A stretch of 64,000 nucleotides of DNA from Pseudomonas fontis (GCF_028656955.1 NZ_JAMDGY010000053.1:62001-126000), one strand, 5' to 3'; shown: positions 42,804 to 52,553, numbered from the stretch's first letter. The notes: generated by a model not told the origin, from the sequence alone. A program made the numbers and translations.

Positions 42804-45179
42804 TTGGTAGAGTACGTAGTTTCCCTCGATAAGCTCGGCGTCCATGATGTGGAGCACGTGGGGGGCAAGAACGCATCCCTGGGCGAGATGATCAGTAACC
42901 TCGCGGGCGCCGGTGTATCGGTTCCCGGCGGCTTTGCCACTACGGCTCAGGCGTACCGTGATTTCCTCGAGCAGAGCGGGCTCAACTCGCAAATCCATGC
43001 CGCGCTCGACGCGCTGGATGTCGAAGACGTCAACGCCCTGGCCAAGACCGGTGCGCAGATCCGCCAATGGATCATGGAAGCCGAGTTTCCCGAGCGCCTG
43101 AACAGCGAAATTCGCACAGCTTTTGCAGAAATGTCCCAAGGCAACCCGAACATGGCAGTCGCCGTGCGTTCCTCGGCTACCGCCGAAGACCTGCCCGATG
43201 CCTCGTTCGCCGGTCAGCAAGAGACCTTCCTGAACATCCGTGGCGTCGAGAACGTCATCCGCGCCGCCAAGGAAGTCTTCGCTTCCCTGTTCAACGACCG
43301 CGCCATTTCCTACCGTGTGCACCAGGGCTTTGACCACAAGCTGGTCGCCCTGTCGGCCGGTGTGCAGCGCATGGTGCGTTCGGAAACCGGTACCGCTGGC
43401 GTGATGTTCACCCTCGATACCGAATCGGGCTTCCGTGACGTGGTGTTCATCACCGGCGCCTACGGCCTGGGTGAAACCGTCGTCCAGGGCGCGGTCAACC
43501 CGGACGAGTTCTATGTCCACAAGGGCACGCTGGAAGCTGGCCGCCCGGCCATCCTGCGTCGCAACCTGGGCAGCAAAGCCATCAAGATGATCTACGGCGA
43601 AGAAGCCAAGGCAGGTCGCTCGGTCAAGACCGTTGACGTCGACAAGGCCGACCGCGCCCGTTTCTGCCTGAGCGATGCTGAAGTCAGCGAGCTGGCCAAG
43701 CAGGCCATGATCATCGAGAAGCACTACAAGTGCCCGATGGACATCGAATGGGCCAAAGACGGCGATGACGGCAAGCTGTACATCGTTCAGGCACGCCCTG
43801 AGACCGTGAAGAGCCGCGCCCAGGCCAACGTCATGGAACGTTACCTGCTGAAGGAAACCGGCACCGTGCTGGTGGAAGGCCGTGCCATTGGCCAGCGCAT
43901 CGGCGCCGGCAAGGTGCGCATCATCAAGGACGTGTCCGAGATGGACAAGGTCCAGCCAGGCGATGTACTGGTGTCGGACATGACCGACCCGGATTGGGAA
44001 CCGGTCATGAAGCGCGCCAGCGCCATCGTCACCAACCGTGGCGGCCGTACCTGCCACGCGGCGATCATCGCGCGTGAATTGGGTATCCCGGCAGTGGTCG
44101 GTTGTGGCAACGCCACCCAGCTGCTGAAAGACGGCCAGGGCGTTACCGTGTCCTGCGCAGAAGGCGATACCGGCTTCATCTTTGAAGGTGAGCTGGGCTT
44201 TGATGTGCGCAAGAACTCCGTCGATGCCATGCCTGATCTGCCGTTCAAGATCATGATGAACGTCGGTAACCCGGACCGTGCATTCGACTTTGCCCAGTTG
44301 CCCAACGCCGGTGTCGGCCTGGCGCGCCTGGAGTTCATCATCAACCGCATGATCGGCGTGCACCCCAAGGCGCTGCTGAACTACGCGGGCCTGCCGCAAG
44401 AGCTGAAAGAGAGCGTCGACAAGCGCATTGCCGGCTACAGCGACCCGGTCGGCTTCTACGTCGAGAAACTGGTCGAGGGCATCAGCACCCTGGCTGCAGC
44501 GTTCTGGCCGAAAAAGGTCATCGTGCGTCTGTCGGACTTCAAGTCCAACGAATACGCCAACCTGATCGGCGGCAAGCTCTACGAGCCGGAAGAAGAAAAC
44601 CCGATGCTGGGCTTCCGTGGTGCCTCGCGCTACATCAGCGAGTCCTTCCGTGACTGCTTCGAGCTGGAGTGCCGTGCACTCAAGCGTGTGCGCAACGAGA
44701 TGGGCCTGACCAACGTCGAGATCATGGTGCCGTTCGTACGGACCCTGGGCGAAGCCAGCCAAGTCGTCGACCTGCTGGCTGAAAACGGCCTGGCACGGGG
44801 TGACAACGGTCTGCGCGTCATCATGATGTGCGAGCTGCCGTCCAACGCGATCCTCGCGGACGAGTTCCTCGAGTACTTCGACGGTTTCTCCATTGGCTCC
44901 AACGACCTGACCCAGCTGACCCTGGGCCTGGACCGCGACTCGGGGATCATCGCCCACCTGTTCGACGAACGTAACCCGGCCGTCAAGAAGCTGCTGGCCA
45001 ACGCCATCCAGGCGTGCAACAAGGCTGGCAAGTACATCGGCATTTGCGGTCAGGGCCCTTCGGACCACCCGGACCTGGCCAAGTGGCTGATGGAACAAGG
45101 CATCGAAAGCGTTTCGTTGAACCCGGACTCGGTACTCGAGACCTGGTTCTTCCTGGCCGAAGGCCAAGACGCCAACTGA
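42804..45179 (+). CDS. ppsA: Phosphoenolpyruvate synthase
   Basis: A 791-residue enzyme making PEP from pyruvate and ATP for gluconeogenesis. The ATP-grasp part shows GGKNASLGEMI and AVRSSATAEDLPDASFAGQQE; the swivelling domain carries the phosphohistidine His418 in GGRTCHAAIIARELGIPAVVG; the PEP-binding barrel shows GVGLARLEF, GFRGASRY, ELPSNAILADEFLEYFDGFS and GSNDLTQLTLG. The start is a TTG at 42804, preceded by GGAGAG with a six-base spacer; no ATG fits. Activity is expected to be set by divergent PpsR. Confidence 0.96.
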   Translation: MVEYVVSLDKLGVHDVEHVGGKNASLGEMISNLAGAGVSVPGGFATTAQAYRDFLEQSGLNSQIHAALDALDVEDVNALAKTGAQIRQWIMEAEFPERLNSEIRTAFAEMSQGNPNMAVAVRSSATAEDLPDASFAGQQETFLNIRGVENVIRAAKEVFASLFNDRAISYRVHQGFDHKLVALSAGVQRMVRSETGTAGVMFTLDTESGFRDVVFITGAYGLGETVVQGAVNPDEFYVHKGTLEAGRPAILRRNLGSKAIKMIYGEEAKAGRSVKTVDVDKADRARFCLSDAEVSELAKQAMIIEKHYKCPMDIEWAKDGDDGKLYIVQARPETVKSRAQANVMERYLLKETGTVLVEGRAIGQRIGAGKVRIIKDVSEMDKVQPGDVLVSDMTDPDWEPVMKRASAIVTNRGGRTCHAAIIARELGIPAVVGCGNATQLLKDGQGVTVSCAEGDTGFIFEGELGFDVRKNSVDAMPDLPFKIMMNVGNPDRAFDFAQLPNAGVGLARLEFIINRMIGVHPKALLNYAGLPQELKESVDKRIAGYSDPVGFYVEKLVEGISTLAAAFWPKKVIVRLSDFKSNEYANLIGGKLYEPEEENPMLGFRGASRYISESFRDCFELECRALKRVRNEMGLTNVEIMVPFVRTLGEASQVVDLLAENGLARGDNGLRVIMMCELPSNAILADEFLEYFDGFSIGSNDLTQLTLGLDRDSGIIAHLFDERNPAVKKLLANAIQACNKAGKYIGICGQGPSDHPDLAKWLMEQGIESVSLNPDSVLETWFFLAEGQDAN

Positions 45180-45288
45180 TGCAATAAAGGGGCGGTCACC
45201 TGCCAGGAAGTGCCTGGTGGCCGTCTCGACGGTATTCTCCAGGGCGTGATCCAGTGATGGGCCTCGCCCTTTTTTGTGCAAGAAATCT

Positions 45289-46287
45289 ATGCAAAGTAGC
45301 AGCACCCTTTTTCCCGTCGCCCTGCTCAGTGCCGAGCGTCGCGGTGATCTTAGCGAAGATGTCTATCGCCTGAAGGCCGGCAACAGCCCTGACCGTACCG
45401 TAGAGCTGGCGCTGACCCGTCTGGGCATGGCCGATCAAGGCGAGACGCGCGGCGTACCGGTCATCCTGTTGCATGGCAGTTTTTCCAACCGGCGCTTCTG
45501 GTTTTCGCCTCGGGGTATCGGCCTGGGCGCGCACCTGGCCCGGGCCGGTTTCGATGTGTGGGTCCCGGAAATGCGCGGGCATGGCCTGTCGCCGCGCAAC
45601 CGTGACTACCGGCACAACCGGGTGGCCGACTATGCACGCTACGATTTGCCGGTAATTGCCGCCTTCGTCTGCGAGCAGACCGGGCAGGCACCACACTGGC
45701 TGGGCCATTCACTGGGCGGCACGACGCTGGCGGCAGCGCTGGGCGGGCAGTACCTGGAGCCAGCCCAGGTGGCCAGTGCCGCGTTTTTCGGTACCCAGGT
45801 CAGCCGTACCTATTGGCCACTGAAAATTCCGCCGGTGGAGTGGGGCGGCCGCGTGTTGCTCAAGCGCTTCGCCCACCTGTCCGGTTCACGCCTCAAGCGC
45901 GGCCCGGAAGACGAGCCGATCGGGTTGGCGCTGGAGAGCATGCGCTGGTTCGGTCTGTTCGGCCGCTTTGGCGACAAGGAGCGCGACTGGTGGGCCGGTT
46001 TGGCCGAGGTCCAGGTGCCGGTGCTGGCGGTTGCCGGTGCGGGTGACCATCAGGACCCTGCATGGGCCTGTCGCAAGCTGTTCGAGCAAATCGGTAGCGA
46101 ACAGAAGCGCTTCATGCGCCTGGGTCGCGAAGAGGGCTTCGACAATTTCGGGCATGTCGACATGCTGGTCAGCAAGGCTGCGCAGACCCAGGTCTGGCCG
46201 TTGGTCGAGCGTTGGCTGCAGGATCCGCAGGCGATGATTCCACGCGAACAGGTACAAGATATTTCGCCGGAGCCTGCTAGCGGCTAA
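45289..46287 (+). CDS. Alpha/beta hydrolase, substrate unknown
   Basis: A 332-residue single-domain hydrolase. The oxyanion segment LLHGSFSNRRFW, nucleophile Ser141 in GHSLGGTT, an aspartate in VAGAGDHQDP and a histidine in FGHVDM make up the expected triad. The RGHGLSPRNRDYRHNR segment is typical. ATG 45289 is chosen over a GTG at 45274 in the absence of a strong ribosome site for either. It follows ppsA by 109 bases, which is consistent with either linkage or its own promoter. No signal peptide. Confidence 0.8.
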   Translation: MQSSSTLFPVALLSAERRGDLSEDVYRLKAGNSPDRTVELALTRLGMADQGETRGVPVILLHGSFSNRRFWFSPRGIGLGAHLARAGFDVWVPEMRGHGLSPRNRDYRHNRVADYARYDLPVIAAFVCEQTGQAPHWLGHSLGGTTLAAALGGQYLEPAQVASAAFFGTQVSRTYWPLKIPPVEWGGRVLLKRFAHLSGSRLKRGPEDEPIGLALESMRWFGLFGRFGDKERDWWAGLAEVQVPVLAVAGAGDHQDPAWACRKLFEQIGSEQKRFMRLGREEGFDNFGHVDMLVSKAAQTQVWPLVERWLQDPQAMIPREQVQDISPEPASG

Positions 46288-46539
46288 GATGTGACGATTA
46301 TTGTGGTTTCGGTCATTTTTGCTTATTTGTGCCAGTGTCGTGTTCGTTGCACTGCGCCGCTTGATCAATCTGCAGTGGGCCTGGCTGCAATGGGCTGACA
46401 CTGTTGATGCTGGCGTATGAGGGTGACCGGATCGGTATCCACGTGTAGCCTTGGCTAAAGCTGCATTGCCAGGCTTCGTCACTTCAATGAACGTGTGAAA
46501 TCCGACTTCCATCTTCTTGGCTACCGACAGGAGTTTCCC

Positions 46540-47028
46540 ATGCATTACCTAACGCCCGATCTGTGCGACGCCTACCCTGAACTGGTCACGGTGCTTGAGC
46601 CGATGTTCAGCAACTTCGGCGGCCGTGATTCCTTTGGTGGTGAAATCGTCACCATCAAGTGTTTTGAAGACAACTCGCTGGTCAAGGAGCAGGTCGAGCT
46701 CAACGGCAAGGGCAAGGTGCTGGTCGTCGATGGTGGCGGTTCCCTGCGTCGCGCGCTGCTGGGCGACATGCTTGCCGAAAAGGCCGCCAAGAGCGGCTGG
46801 GAAGGCCTGGTGATCTACGGTTGTGTGCGCGATGTGGATGTCCTGGTGCAAACCGATGTAGGTGTGCAGGCCCTGGCCAGCCACCCGATGAAAACGGACA
46901 AGCGTGGCATTGGCGATCTGAACGTGGTGGTCACGTTTGCCGGGGTGACCTTCCGTCCGGGTGAATACATCTATGCCGACAACAATGGCGTGATCGTCTC
47001 GCCAAGCCCGCTGAAAATGCCCGAGTAA
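46540..47028 (+). CDS. rraA: Regulator of RNase E activity RraA
   Basis: A 162-residue protein that binds RNase E and dampens mRNA decay. The core KVLVVDGGGSLRRALLGD, YGCVRDVD and the HPMKTDKRG motif, ending in PGEYIYADNNGVIVSP, fit the family (related to class II aldolases). ATG 46540 has AGGAG seven bases before it. Some family members act as 4-hydroxy-4-methyl-2-oxoglutarate aldolases, so a second role is possible. It stands 27 bases before cmaX. Confidence 0.92.
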   Translation: MHYLTPDLCDAYPELVTVLEPMFSNFGGRDSFGGEIVTIKCFEDNSLVKEQVELNGKGKVLVVDGGGSLRRALLGDMLAEKAAKSGWEGLVIYGCVRDVDVLVQTDVGVQALASHPMKTDKRGIGDLNVVVTFAGVTFRPGEYIYADNNGVIVSPSPLKMPE

Positions 47029-47055
47029 GGGCTGACAAGGTCGAATGGAGTAGGG

Positions 47056-48051
47056 ATGTTCGAGGAAGACAACGCGCAATGGGGGCTGGTACATGCCCTG
47101 GTGCTGGATGGCAAGGGCGGTGCGCGTTCGATCGCTCGAACTGAACTGGATCAACTGCCCCTGCAGCCGGAGGAGAGCCTCTGGCTGCATTGGGATCGCA
47201 GCCACCCGCAGACCCAGACCTGGCTACGCCAGGAAAGCGGCCTGAACGAGTTTGCCTGCAACCTGTTGCTGGAAGAAAACACCCGTCCGCGCTTGCTGCC
47301 GTTGCCGGATGCGCAAATGCTGCTGTTCCTGCGCGGGGTCAACCTCAATCCTGGGGCCGAGCCTGAAGACATGGTTTCGGTGCGCATCTTCGCCCAGGCC
47401 CAGCGGGTGATCTCCCTGCGTTTGCGCCCATTGCGCGCAACGGACGAATTGCTGCAACAGCTTGAAGAGGGGCGCGGGCCGAAAACCGCGTCCGAGTTGC
47501 TGCTTTCCGTTGCTCAATTGCTGACCGAAAAAGTCCAGGCACTGGTCTCGGACCTCTCGGAAGTGGTTGATGACGAGGAAGAAAAGCAAGAAACCGACGA
47601 ACGGTACACTCCAGAGCACGACAACCTTCAGCAAATTCGCCGTCGCGCCGCCGGGTTGCGGCGTTTTCTCGCGCCGCAGCGGGAAATCTACGCCCAGTTG
47701 GCGCGCAATAAATGGCCCTGGTTCGTTGAAGACGACGCTGACTACTGGAACGAGCTGAACAACAGCCTGACCCGCTACCTCGAAGAGCTGGAGCTGACTC
47801 GTGAGCGAGTGGCACTGGTGCTGGAAAGCGAAGATCGGCGCTTGAGCCAACGCATGAACCGGACCATGTACCGTTTTGGCATCATCACCTGTATTTTCCT
47901 GCCCATGAGCTTCCTGACCGGCCTGCTCGGCATCAACGTCGGCGGCATTCCCGGCTCCGGCAGCCCCTATGGATTTTTGTTCGCCAGCTTGCTGGTACTG
48001 GCCCTGGCCTTGGGTCAATGGTGGCTGTTTCGCCGCTTGCGTTGGGTTTGA
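47056..48051 (+). CDS. cmaX: CorA-family metal transporter CmaX (ZntB-like)
   Basis: A 331-residue cytoplasmic-helix protein with two C-terminal membrane segments (FGIITCIFLPMSFLTGLLG and YGFLFASLLVLALALGQWWLF). The pore motif is GINVGG instead of CorA's GMN, which is typical of the ZntB-like branch. A long soluble coiled region precedes it. The gene order cmaX-crfX-cmpX-sigX-oprF identifies it as the Pseudomonas cmaX. Its ion is not evident from the sequence. Confidence 0.88.
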   Translation: MFEEDNAQWGLVHALVLDGKGGARSIARTELDQLPLQPEESLWLHWDRSHPQTQTWLRQESGLNEFACNLLLEENTRPRLLPLPDAQMLLFLRGVNLNPGAEPEDMVSVRIFAQAQRVISLRLRPLRATDELLQQLEEGRGPKTASELLLSVAQLLTEKVQALVSDLSEVVDDEEEKQETDERYTPEHDNLQQIRRRAAGLRRFLAPQREIYAQLARNKWPWFVEDDADYWNELNNSLTRYLEELELTRERVALVLESEDRRLSQRMNRTMYRFGIITCIFLPMSFLTGLLGINVGGIPGSGSPYGFLFASLLVLALALGQWWLFRRLRWV

Positions 48052-48152
48052 GAGGGAACTGTCGTTGAAAATACCAGTCACAGCTGGCCGCATCGTTCAT
48101 GTGACCCGTGTAGAGGCGCCCTCGTCTTTGACAGACATTACGCGAGGTGCCC

Positions 48153-48401
48153 ATGCGCGATCCGTTTGAAGAATCCCTGCGGGACCTGCTCAAGTCGTCA
48201 GCGTCCGGTCAAGACCGCGACGACGACGCCTGTTTGGGCCGGGTCCTGAAAACCGCCAATCGCCAGGTTGGTGCGGGCGATCTGTTCAAGTTGCTTGGCC
48301 GTTGGAGCCAGGCCTTGATGATCGCCGTGAATAATGGCTCGGCGCATGTTGCGCCGGTGAGCCGTAGTGCTTCTGCCCGTAAAGCTGATAAGGCCGATTG
48401 A
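48153..48401 (+). CDS. crfX: CrfX, small protein of the SigX locus
   Basis: An 82-residue soluble protein beginning MRDPFEESLRDLLK, located between cmaX and cmpX as in other Pseudomonas. It is reported to be a small cytosolic protein tied to the SigX/AlgU cell-envelope response; I see no catalytic motif. The stop codon is two bases before the cmpX start, so the two are probably coupled. Confidence 0.8.
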   Translation: MRDPFEESLRDLLKSSASGQDRDDDACLGRVLKTANRQVGAGDLFKLLGRWSQALMIAVNNGSAHVAPVSRSASARKADKAD

Positions 48402-48403
48402 AT

Positions 48404-49228
48404 ATGGAACTTGATCTCTGGACCCAGAGTCTGGTCGCTGCAATGACTGCGTTGTGGACCAAGGTGGCGAACTTCATCCCCAATCTGTTCGGGGCGTTGG
48501 TGGTGGTGGTGCTTGGTTTTGTGGTCGCCAAGCTGCTCGATACGCTGCTGTCGAAACTGCTCGCCAAGCTCGGCCTTGACCGGCTTATGGGGGGCACTGG
48601 GCTGACCAAGCTGCTGGGGCGTGCCGGTATCCAGGTACCGATTTCGACCCTGGTCGGCAAGATCGTCTATTGGTTCGTATTGTTGATTTTCCTCGTTTCA
48701 GCAGCCGAATCGCTTGGCCTTGAGCGAGTTTCCGCTACGCTGGACATGCTGGCCCTGTACCTGCCGAAAGTCTTCGGCGCGGCGCTGGTGTTGCTGGTGG
48801 GGGTGCTGCTGGCACAACTGGCCAATGGCCTGGTGCGCGGCGCTGCCGAGGGTGTCGGCCTGGAATACGCTGCGGGCCTGGGGCGGATTGCCCAAGGCTT
48901 GGTAATCATCATCAGCATTTCGGTGGCGATCAGCCAGTTGGAGGTGAAAACCGACCTGCTGAACCACGTGATCGTGATCGGTTTGATTACCGTTGGTCTG
49001 GCAGTTGCGTTGGCCATGGGCCTTGGCAGCCGGGAAATCGCCGGGCAGATCCTTGCCGGAATCTATGTGCGAGAACTGTATCAAGTGGGTCAATACGTGC
49101 AGATTGGTGCGATCGAAGGGCAGATCGAAGAGATCGGAACAGTGAAAACCACGGTGCTGACCGATGATGGCGAACTAGTGTCGCTGTCCAACCGGATCTT
49201 GCTGGAGCAGCAGGTCAATAGCCGCTAG
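48404..49228 (+). CDS. cmpX: CmpX, MscS-related mechanosensitive-type membrane protein
   Basis: A 274-residue inner-membrane protein. Hydrophobic segments FIPNLFGALVVVVLGFVVAK, IVYWFVLLIFLVSAA, YLPKVFGAALVLLVGVLLAQL and HVIVIGLITVGLAVALAMGLG, then a beta-rich cytosolic tail with QYVQIGAIEGQIEEIG, as in small MscS channels with four to five helices. The ATG 48404 is used; an in-frame TTG at 48398 would overlap the crfX stop. In other pseudomonads loss of CmpX changes SigX activity. Confidence 0.88.
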   Translation: MELDLWTQSLVAAMTALWTKVANFIPNLFGALVVVVLGFVVAKLLDTLLSKLLAKLGLDRLMGGTGLTKLLGRAGIQVPISTLVGKIVYWFVLLIFLVSAAESLGLERVSATLDMLALYLPKVFGAALVLLVGVLLAQLANGLVRGAAEGVGLEYAAGLGRIAQGLVIIISISVAISQLEVKTDLLNHVIVIGLITVGLAVALAMGLGSREIAGQILAGIYVRELYQVGQYVQIGAIEGQIEEIGTVKTTVLTDDGELVSLSNRILLEQQVNSR

Positions 49229-49316
49229 TTGGGCGAATCCTGCTAATGTATGCCGCCGCGAAATCACCCGAGCAGGGTGTGCGGCGACGATGACCTGACT
49301 GTCGGCCAGATTTGTT

Positions 49317-49907
49317 TTGAATAAAGTTCACTCGCTGCCCATGCGTTACGACCCCCGCGAGCTCACTGATGAGGAGTTGGTGGCGCGTTCGCATGAGGAG
49401 CTATTTCATGTTACTCGCGCCTATGAAGAGCTCATGCGGCGCTATCAGCGAACCCTTTTTAACGTGTGTTCACGTTATTTGGGGAACGATCGAGATGCTG
49501 ACGATGTCTGTCAGGAGGTGATGCTGAAGGTGCTCTATGGTTTGAAGAACTTCGAGGGCAAATCGAAGTTCAAGACCTGGCTATACAGCATCACCTATAA
49601 CGAATGCATCACCCAGTACCGAAAGGAGCGACGCAAGCGTCGGTTGATGGACGTCCTCAGTCTCGATCCACTTGAGGAGGCCTCTGAAGAGAAGTCGCCA
49701 AAGCCGGAAGAGAAGGGCGGGTTGGATAGATGGTTGGTTCATGTGAACCCCATTGATCGTGAAATTCTCGTGCTACGATTTGTCGCAGAACTTGAATTCC
49801 AGGAGATTGCCGACATCATGCACATGGGCTTGAGCGCCACGAAAATGCGCTACAAGCGTGCGCTGGACAAGCTACGCGAGAAATTTGCGGGCCAGATTGA
49901 AACTTAG
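49317..49907 (+). CDS. sigX: ECF sigma factor SigX
   Basis: A 196-residue extracytoplasmic-function sigma factor controlling envelope lipid composition and oprF. Region 2 is SRYLGNDRDADDVCQEVMLK with KTWLYSITYNECITQYRKER; region 4 is LVLRFVAELEFQEIADIMHM and LSATKMRYKRALDKLREKF. The initiator is a TTG (MNKVHSLPMRYD), which matches the N-terminus known from other species; the ATG at 49341 is an internal alternative. No anti-sigma gene accompanies it, as usual for SigX. Confidence 0.93.
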   Translation: MNKVHSLPMRYDPRELTDEELVARSHEELFHVTRAYEELMRRYQRTLFNVCSRYLGNDRDADDVCQEVMLKVLYGLKNFEGKSKFKTWLYSITYNECITQYRKERRKRRLMDVLSLDPLEEASEEKSPKPEEKGGLDRWLVHVNPIDREILVLRFVAELEFQEIADIMHMGLSATKMRYKRALDKLREKFAGQIET

Positions 49908-50016
49908 TCTGTCGCAAAATTCTCTAACGTACCGGCTAGTTCTGCTAAACTTGCCGGCGAGTTGTCCCCCGGATTTGGTGGGACTGCTTAACAATCACCA
50001 GATGGGGATTTAACGG

Positions 50017-51054
50017 ATGAAATTGAAAAACACCTTGGGCTTGGCCATTGGTTCTCTCGTAGCCGCTACTTCGTTCGGCGCTCTGGCACAGGGCCAAGGC
50101 GCGGTCGAAATTGAAGGCAACGTTACCAAGCAGTACTACGATAGCGAGCGCAACTTCAAGAACGACGGCACCAATCCTGGTGTTCGCCTCGGTTACTTCC
50201 TGACCGACGACGTCTCGATCGACCTGGGCTACAACGAAACTCACAACGTTCGTGGCGATGTCTTCAACAAGGACATCAAAGGTTCGAAAGCCAAACTGGA
50301 CGCTACCTACCACTTCGGTACCGTTGGCGACGCTCTGCGTCCATACGTATCGGCTGGTTTCGCTCACGAGAGCCTCGGCCAGAGCTTCAACAACGGTCGT
50401 GACCACTCCACCTTCGCCAACGTTGGCGCTGGCGCCAAGTGGTACATCACCGACATGTTCTTCGCCCGTGCTGGCGTTGAAGCCATGTACAACATCGACA
50501 ACGGCAACACCGAGTGGGGTCCTTCCGTTGGTCTGGGCCTGAACTTCGGCGGCAGCGGCGGCAAAGTTGCCCCTACTCCAGCTCCAGTAGCTGAAGTCTG
50601 CTCCGACAGCGACAACGACGGCGTGTGCGACAACGTCGACAAGTGCCCAGACACCCCAGCCAACGTTACCGTTGACGCTGATGGCTGCCCGGCAGTTGCT
50701 GAAGTTGTTCGTGTTGAGCTGGACGTGAAATTCGACTTCGACAAGTCGGTCGTCAAGCCAAACAGCTACGGTGACATCAAAAACCTGGCTGACTTCATGA
50801 AGCAGTACCCACAAACCACCACCACTGTTGAAGGTCACACTGACTCCGTCGGTCCTGACGCTTACAACCAGAAACTGTCTGAGCGTCGTGCAAGCGCCGT
50901 TAAGCAAGTTCTGACCAACCAGTACGGTGTTGAGTCGACTCGCGTTCAGTCGGTTGGCTACGGTGAGACCCGTCCGGTTGCTGACAACGCTACCGACGCT
51001 GGTCGTGCTGTCAACCGTCGCGTTGAAGCTCAAGTAGAAGCTCAAGCCAAGTAA
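50017..51054 (+). CDS. oprF: Major outer membrane porin OprF
   Basis: A 345-residue OmpA-family porin and peptidoglycan anchor. The signal peptide ends ATSFGALA before QGQGAVEIE. Residues ~25-185 form the eight-stranded barrel; a linker of ~40 residues holds four cysteines (VCSD, GVCD, KCPD, GCPA); the C-terminal OmpA domain shows VEGHTDSVGPDAYNQKLSERR. It is the gene directly after sigX and in other pseudomonads is transcribed partly from a SigX promoter; the 109 bases upstream would contain it. It ends with a strong terminator. Confidence 0.97.
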   Translation: MKLKNTLGLAIGSLVAATSFGALAQGQGAVEIEGNVTKQYYDSERNFKNDGTNPGVRLGYFLTDDVSIDLGYNETHNVRGDVFNKDIKGSKAKLDATYHFGTVGDALRPYVSAGFAHESLGQSFNNGRDHSTFANVGAGAKWYITDMFFARAGVEAMYNIDNGNTEWGPSVGLGLNFGGSGGKVAPTPAPVAEVCSDSDNDGVCDNVDKCPDTPANVTVDADGCPAVAEVVRVELDVKFDFDKSVVKPNSYGDIKNLADFMKQYPQTTTTVEGHTDSVGPDAYNQKLSERRASAVKQVLTNQYGVESTRVQSVGYGETRPVADNATDAGRAVNRRVEAQVEAQAK

Positions 51055-51071
51055 TTGGTCTGACGCTACGC

Positions 51072-51100
51072 GAAAAGCCCGGCCCTAGGCCGGGCTTTTC
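51072..51100 (+). terminator. Intrinsic terminator of oprF
   Basis: A 13-base perfect stem GAAAAGCCCGGCC / GGCCGGGCTTTTC with a three-base loop, 17 bases after the stop. Confidence 0.95.
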
Positions 51101-51217
51101 TTTGCCTGCGATTTGGCGTGATGGTGTGGCCGCTGCCGATCCACTCAGCTAGTCCTGTCCCCGGGGCCACGCCATCGCTATAATCGCCACCTCTCCAACC
51201 TCGAGCTAAGCCCGCCC

Positions 51218-52243
51218 ATGTATACCCTGGCCCGCCAGCTGCTGTTCAAACTGTCCCCGGAAACCTCCCACGACCTGTCGCTGGACCTGATTGGTGCCGG
51301 TGGCCGTCTGGGCCTCAACGGGTTGCTGGCCAAGGCGCCGGCGCAACTGCCGGTCACCGTGATGGGGCTGCAGTTCCCCAACCCGGTCGGTTTGGCAGCG
51401 GGCCTGGACAAGAATGGCGCGGCTATCGACGGCTTCGCCCAGCTCGGTTTCGGTTTTGTCGAAATTGGCACGGTCACCCCGCGCCCGCAGCCGGGTAATC
51501 CGAAGCCGCGCATTTTCCGCCTGCCGGAAGCCAACGCGATCATCAATCGCATGGGCTTCAACAACCTGGGTGTCGACAATCTGCTCAACCGCGTGCGTGC
51601 CGCCAGCTACAAAGGCGTGCTGGGCATCAACATCGGCAAGAATTTCGACACCCCGGTCGAGCGCGCCGTGGACGACTACCTGATCTGCCTGGACAAGGTC
51701 TACGACCACGCCAGCTACATCACCGTCAACGTCAGCTCACCCAACACCCCGGGCCTGCGCAGCCTGCAGTTCGGCGATTCGCTCAAGCAACTGCTTGAAG
51801 CCCTGGCAGTCCGTCGTGCAGAGCTGGCGACGGTGCATGGCAAGCACGTGCCATTGGCAATCAAGATCGCCCCGGACATGACCGACGAAGAGACGGCGCT
51901 GGTCGCTACCGCGTTGCTGGAAACCGGAATGGATGCAGTCATCGCGACCAATACCACGCTCAGCCGCGAAGGCGTGGAAGGCCTGCAGCACGCTGACGAG
52001 GCCGGTGGCCTGTCCGGTGCGCCGGTGCGTGAGAAGAGCACCAATACGGTCAAGGTGCTGGCAGGGGAGCTGGGCGGCAAGATGCCGATCATCGCTGCTG
52101 GTGGCATCACCGAAGGCAAGCACGCGGCCGAGAAGATCGCCGCAGGCGCTAGCCTGGTGCAGATCTATTCGGGCTTCATCTACAAGGGGCCGGCGCTGAT
52201 TCGTGAGTCGGTCGATGCGATTGCGGCATTGCCCAAGCGCTGA
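51218..52243 (+). CDS. pyrD: Dihydroorotate dehydrogenase (quinone), class 2
   Basis: A 341-residue FMN enzyme of de novo pyrimidine synthesis that passes electrons to ubiquinone. The N-terminal helices MYTLARQLLFKLSPETSHD bind the membrane; GLAAGLDKNG, EIGTVTPRPQPGNPKPR, NRMGFNN, VNVSSPNTPGLR (catalytic Ser region) and AAGGI near the C-terminus are class-2 signatures. Monocistronic with convergent rmf downstream. Confidence 0.96.
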   Translation: MYTLARQLLFKLSPETSHDLSLDLIGAGGRLGLNGLLAKAPAQLPVTVMGLQFPNPVGLAAGLDKNGAAIDGFAQLGFGFVEIGTVTPRPQPGNPKPRIFRLPEANAIINRMGFNNLGVDNLLNRVRAASYKGVLGINIGKNFDTPVERAVDDYLICLDKVYDHASYITVNVSSPNTPGLRSLQFGDSLKQLLEALAVRRAELATVHGKHVPLAIKIAPDMTDEETALVATALLETGMDAVIATNTTLSREGVEGLQHADEAGGLSGAPVREKSTNTVKVLAGELGGKMPIIAAGGITEGKHAAEKIAAGASLVQIYSGFIYKGPALIRESVDAIAALPKR

Positions 52244-52251
52244 GCAGGCAT

Positions 52252-52278
52252 AAAAAAGGGCCCCTTAAGAGGGGCCCC
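52252..52278 (-). terminator. Terminator for rmf (possibly bidirectional with pyrD)
   Basis: GGGCCCC, loop TTAAGA, GGGGCCC. The T run lies on the minus-strand side, so it terminates rmf best. Confidence 0.75.
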
Positions 52279-52337
52279 TGGGCCGAAGCCCGCCGCCCGG
52301 ATAGGGCGCGCATGGTAATTAGAATTCAGATCCTCGT

Positions 52338-52553
52338 TCAGCCAACGGCGTGAAGTTCGTTGAGTCTATGGATACCCGCAGTGCCGGTCATACCGTCCCA
52401 GTTGTCGCCGCGTCCTTCGCGCCAGCCGTTGATCCAGGCTTGGCGTACCGACGGTAGAGTAAAAGGGCAAAGCTCGCGGGATTTGCCGGCTACCCCATAG
52501 TGGTAGCCTCGTGTAAATGCTTTTTCCAACGGATCACGCTTAAGTCTTCTCAT
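52338..52553 (-). CDS. rmf: Ribosome modulation factor Rmf
   Basis: A 71-residue basic protein that dimerises 70S ribosomes into 100S particles in stationary phase. The blocks MRRLKRDPLEKAFTRGYHYG, CPFTLPSVRQAWINGWREGR and DNWDGMTG are diagnostic. GAGGG lies ten bases before the ATG. Expression is normally growth-phase controlled; the long upstream region (52554-53096) may hold that control. Confidence 0.95.
   Translation of the reverse strand: MRRLKRDPLEKAFTRGYHYGVAGKSRELCPFTLPSVRQAWINGWREGRGDNWDGMTGTAGIHRLNELHAVG

Noticed and set aside
42705..45305. Open frame of 866 codons on the minus strand
   Set aside because: Antisense shadow of ppsA; no ribosome site and no recognisable domain.
47056..48051. 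Calling this gene zntB
   Set aside because: The sequence is ZntB-like, but the cmaX-crfX-cmpX-sigX-oprF order identifies it as cmaX; the ion remains unproven.
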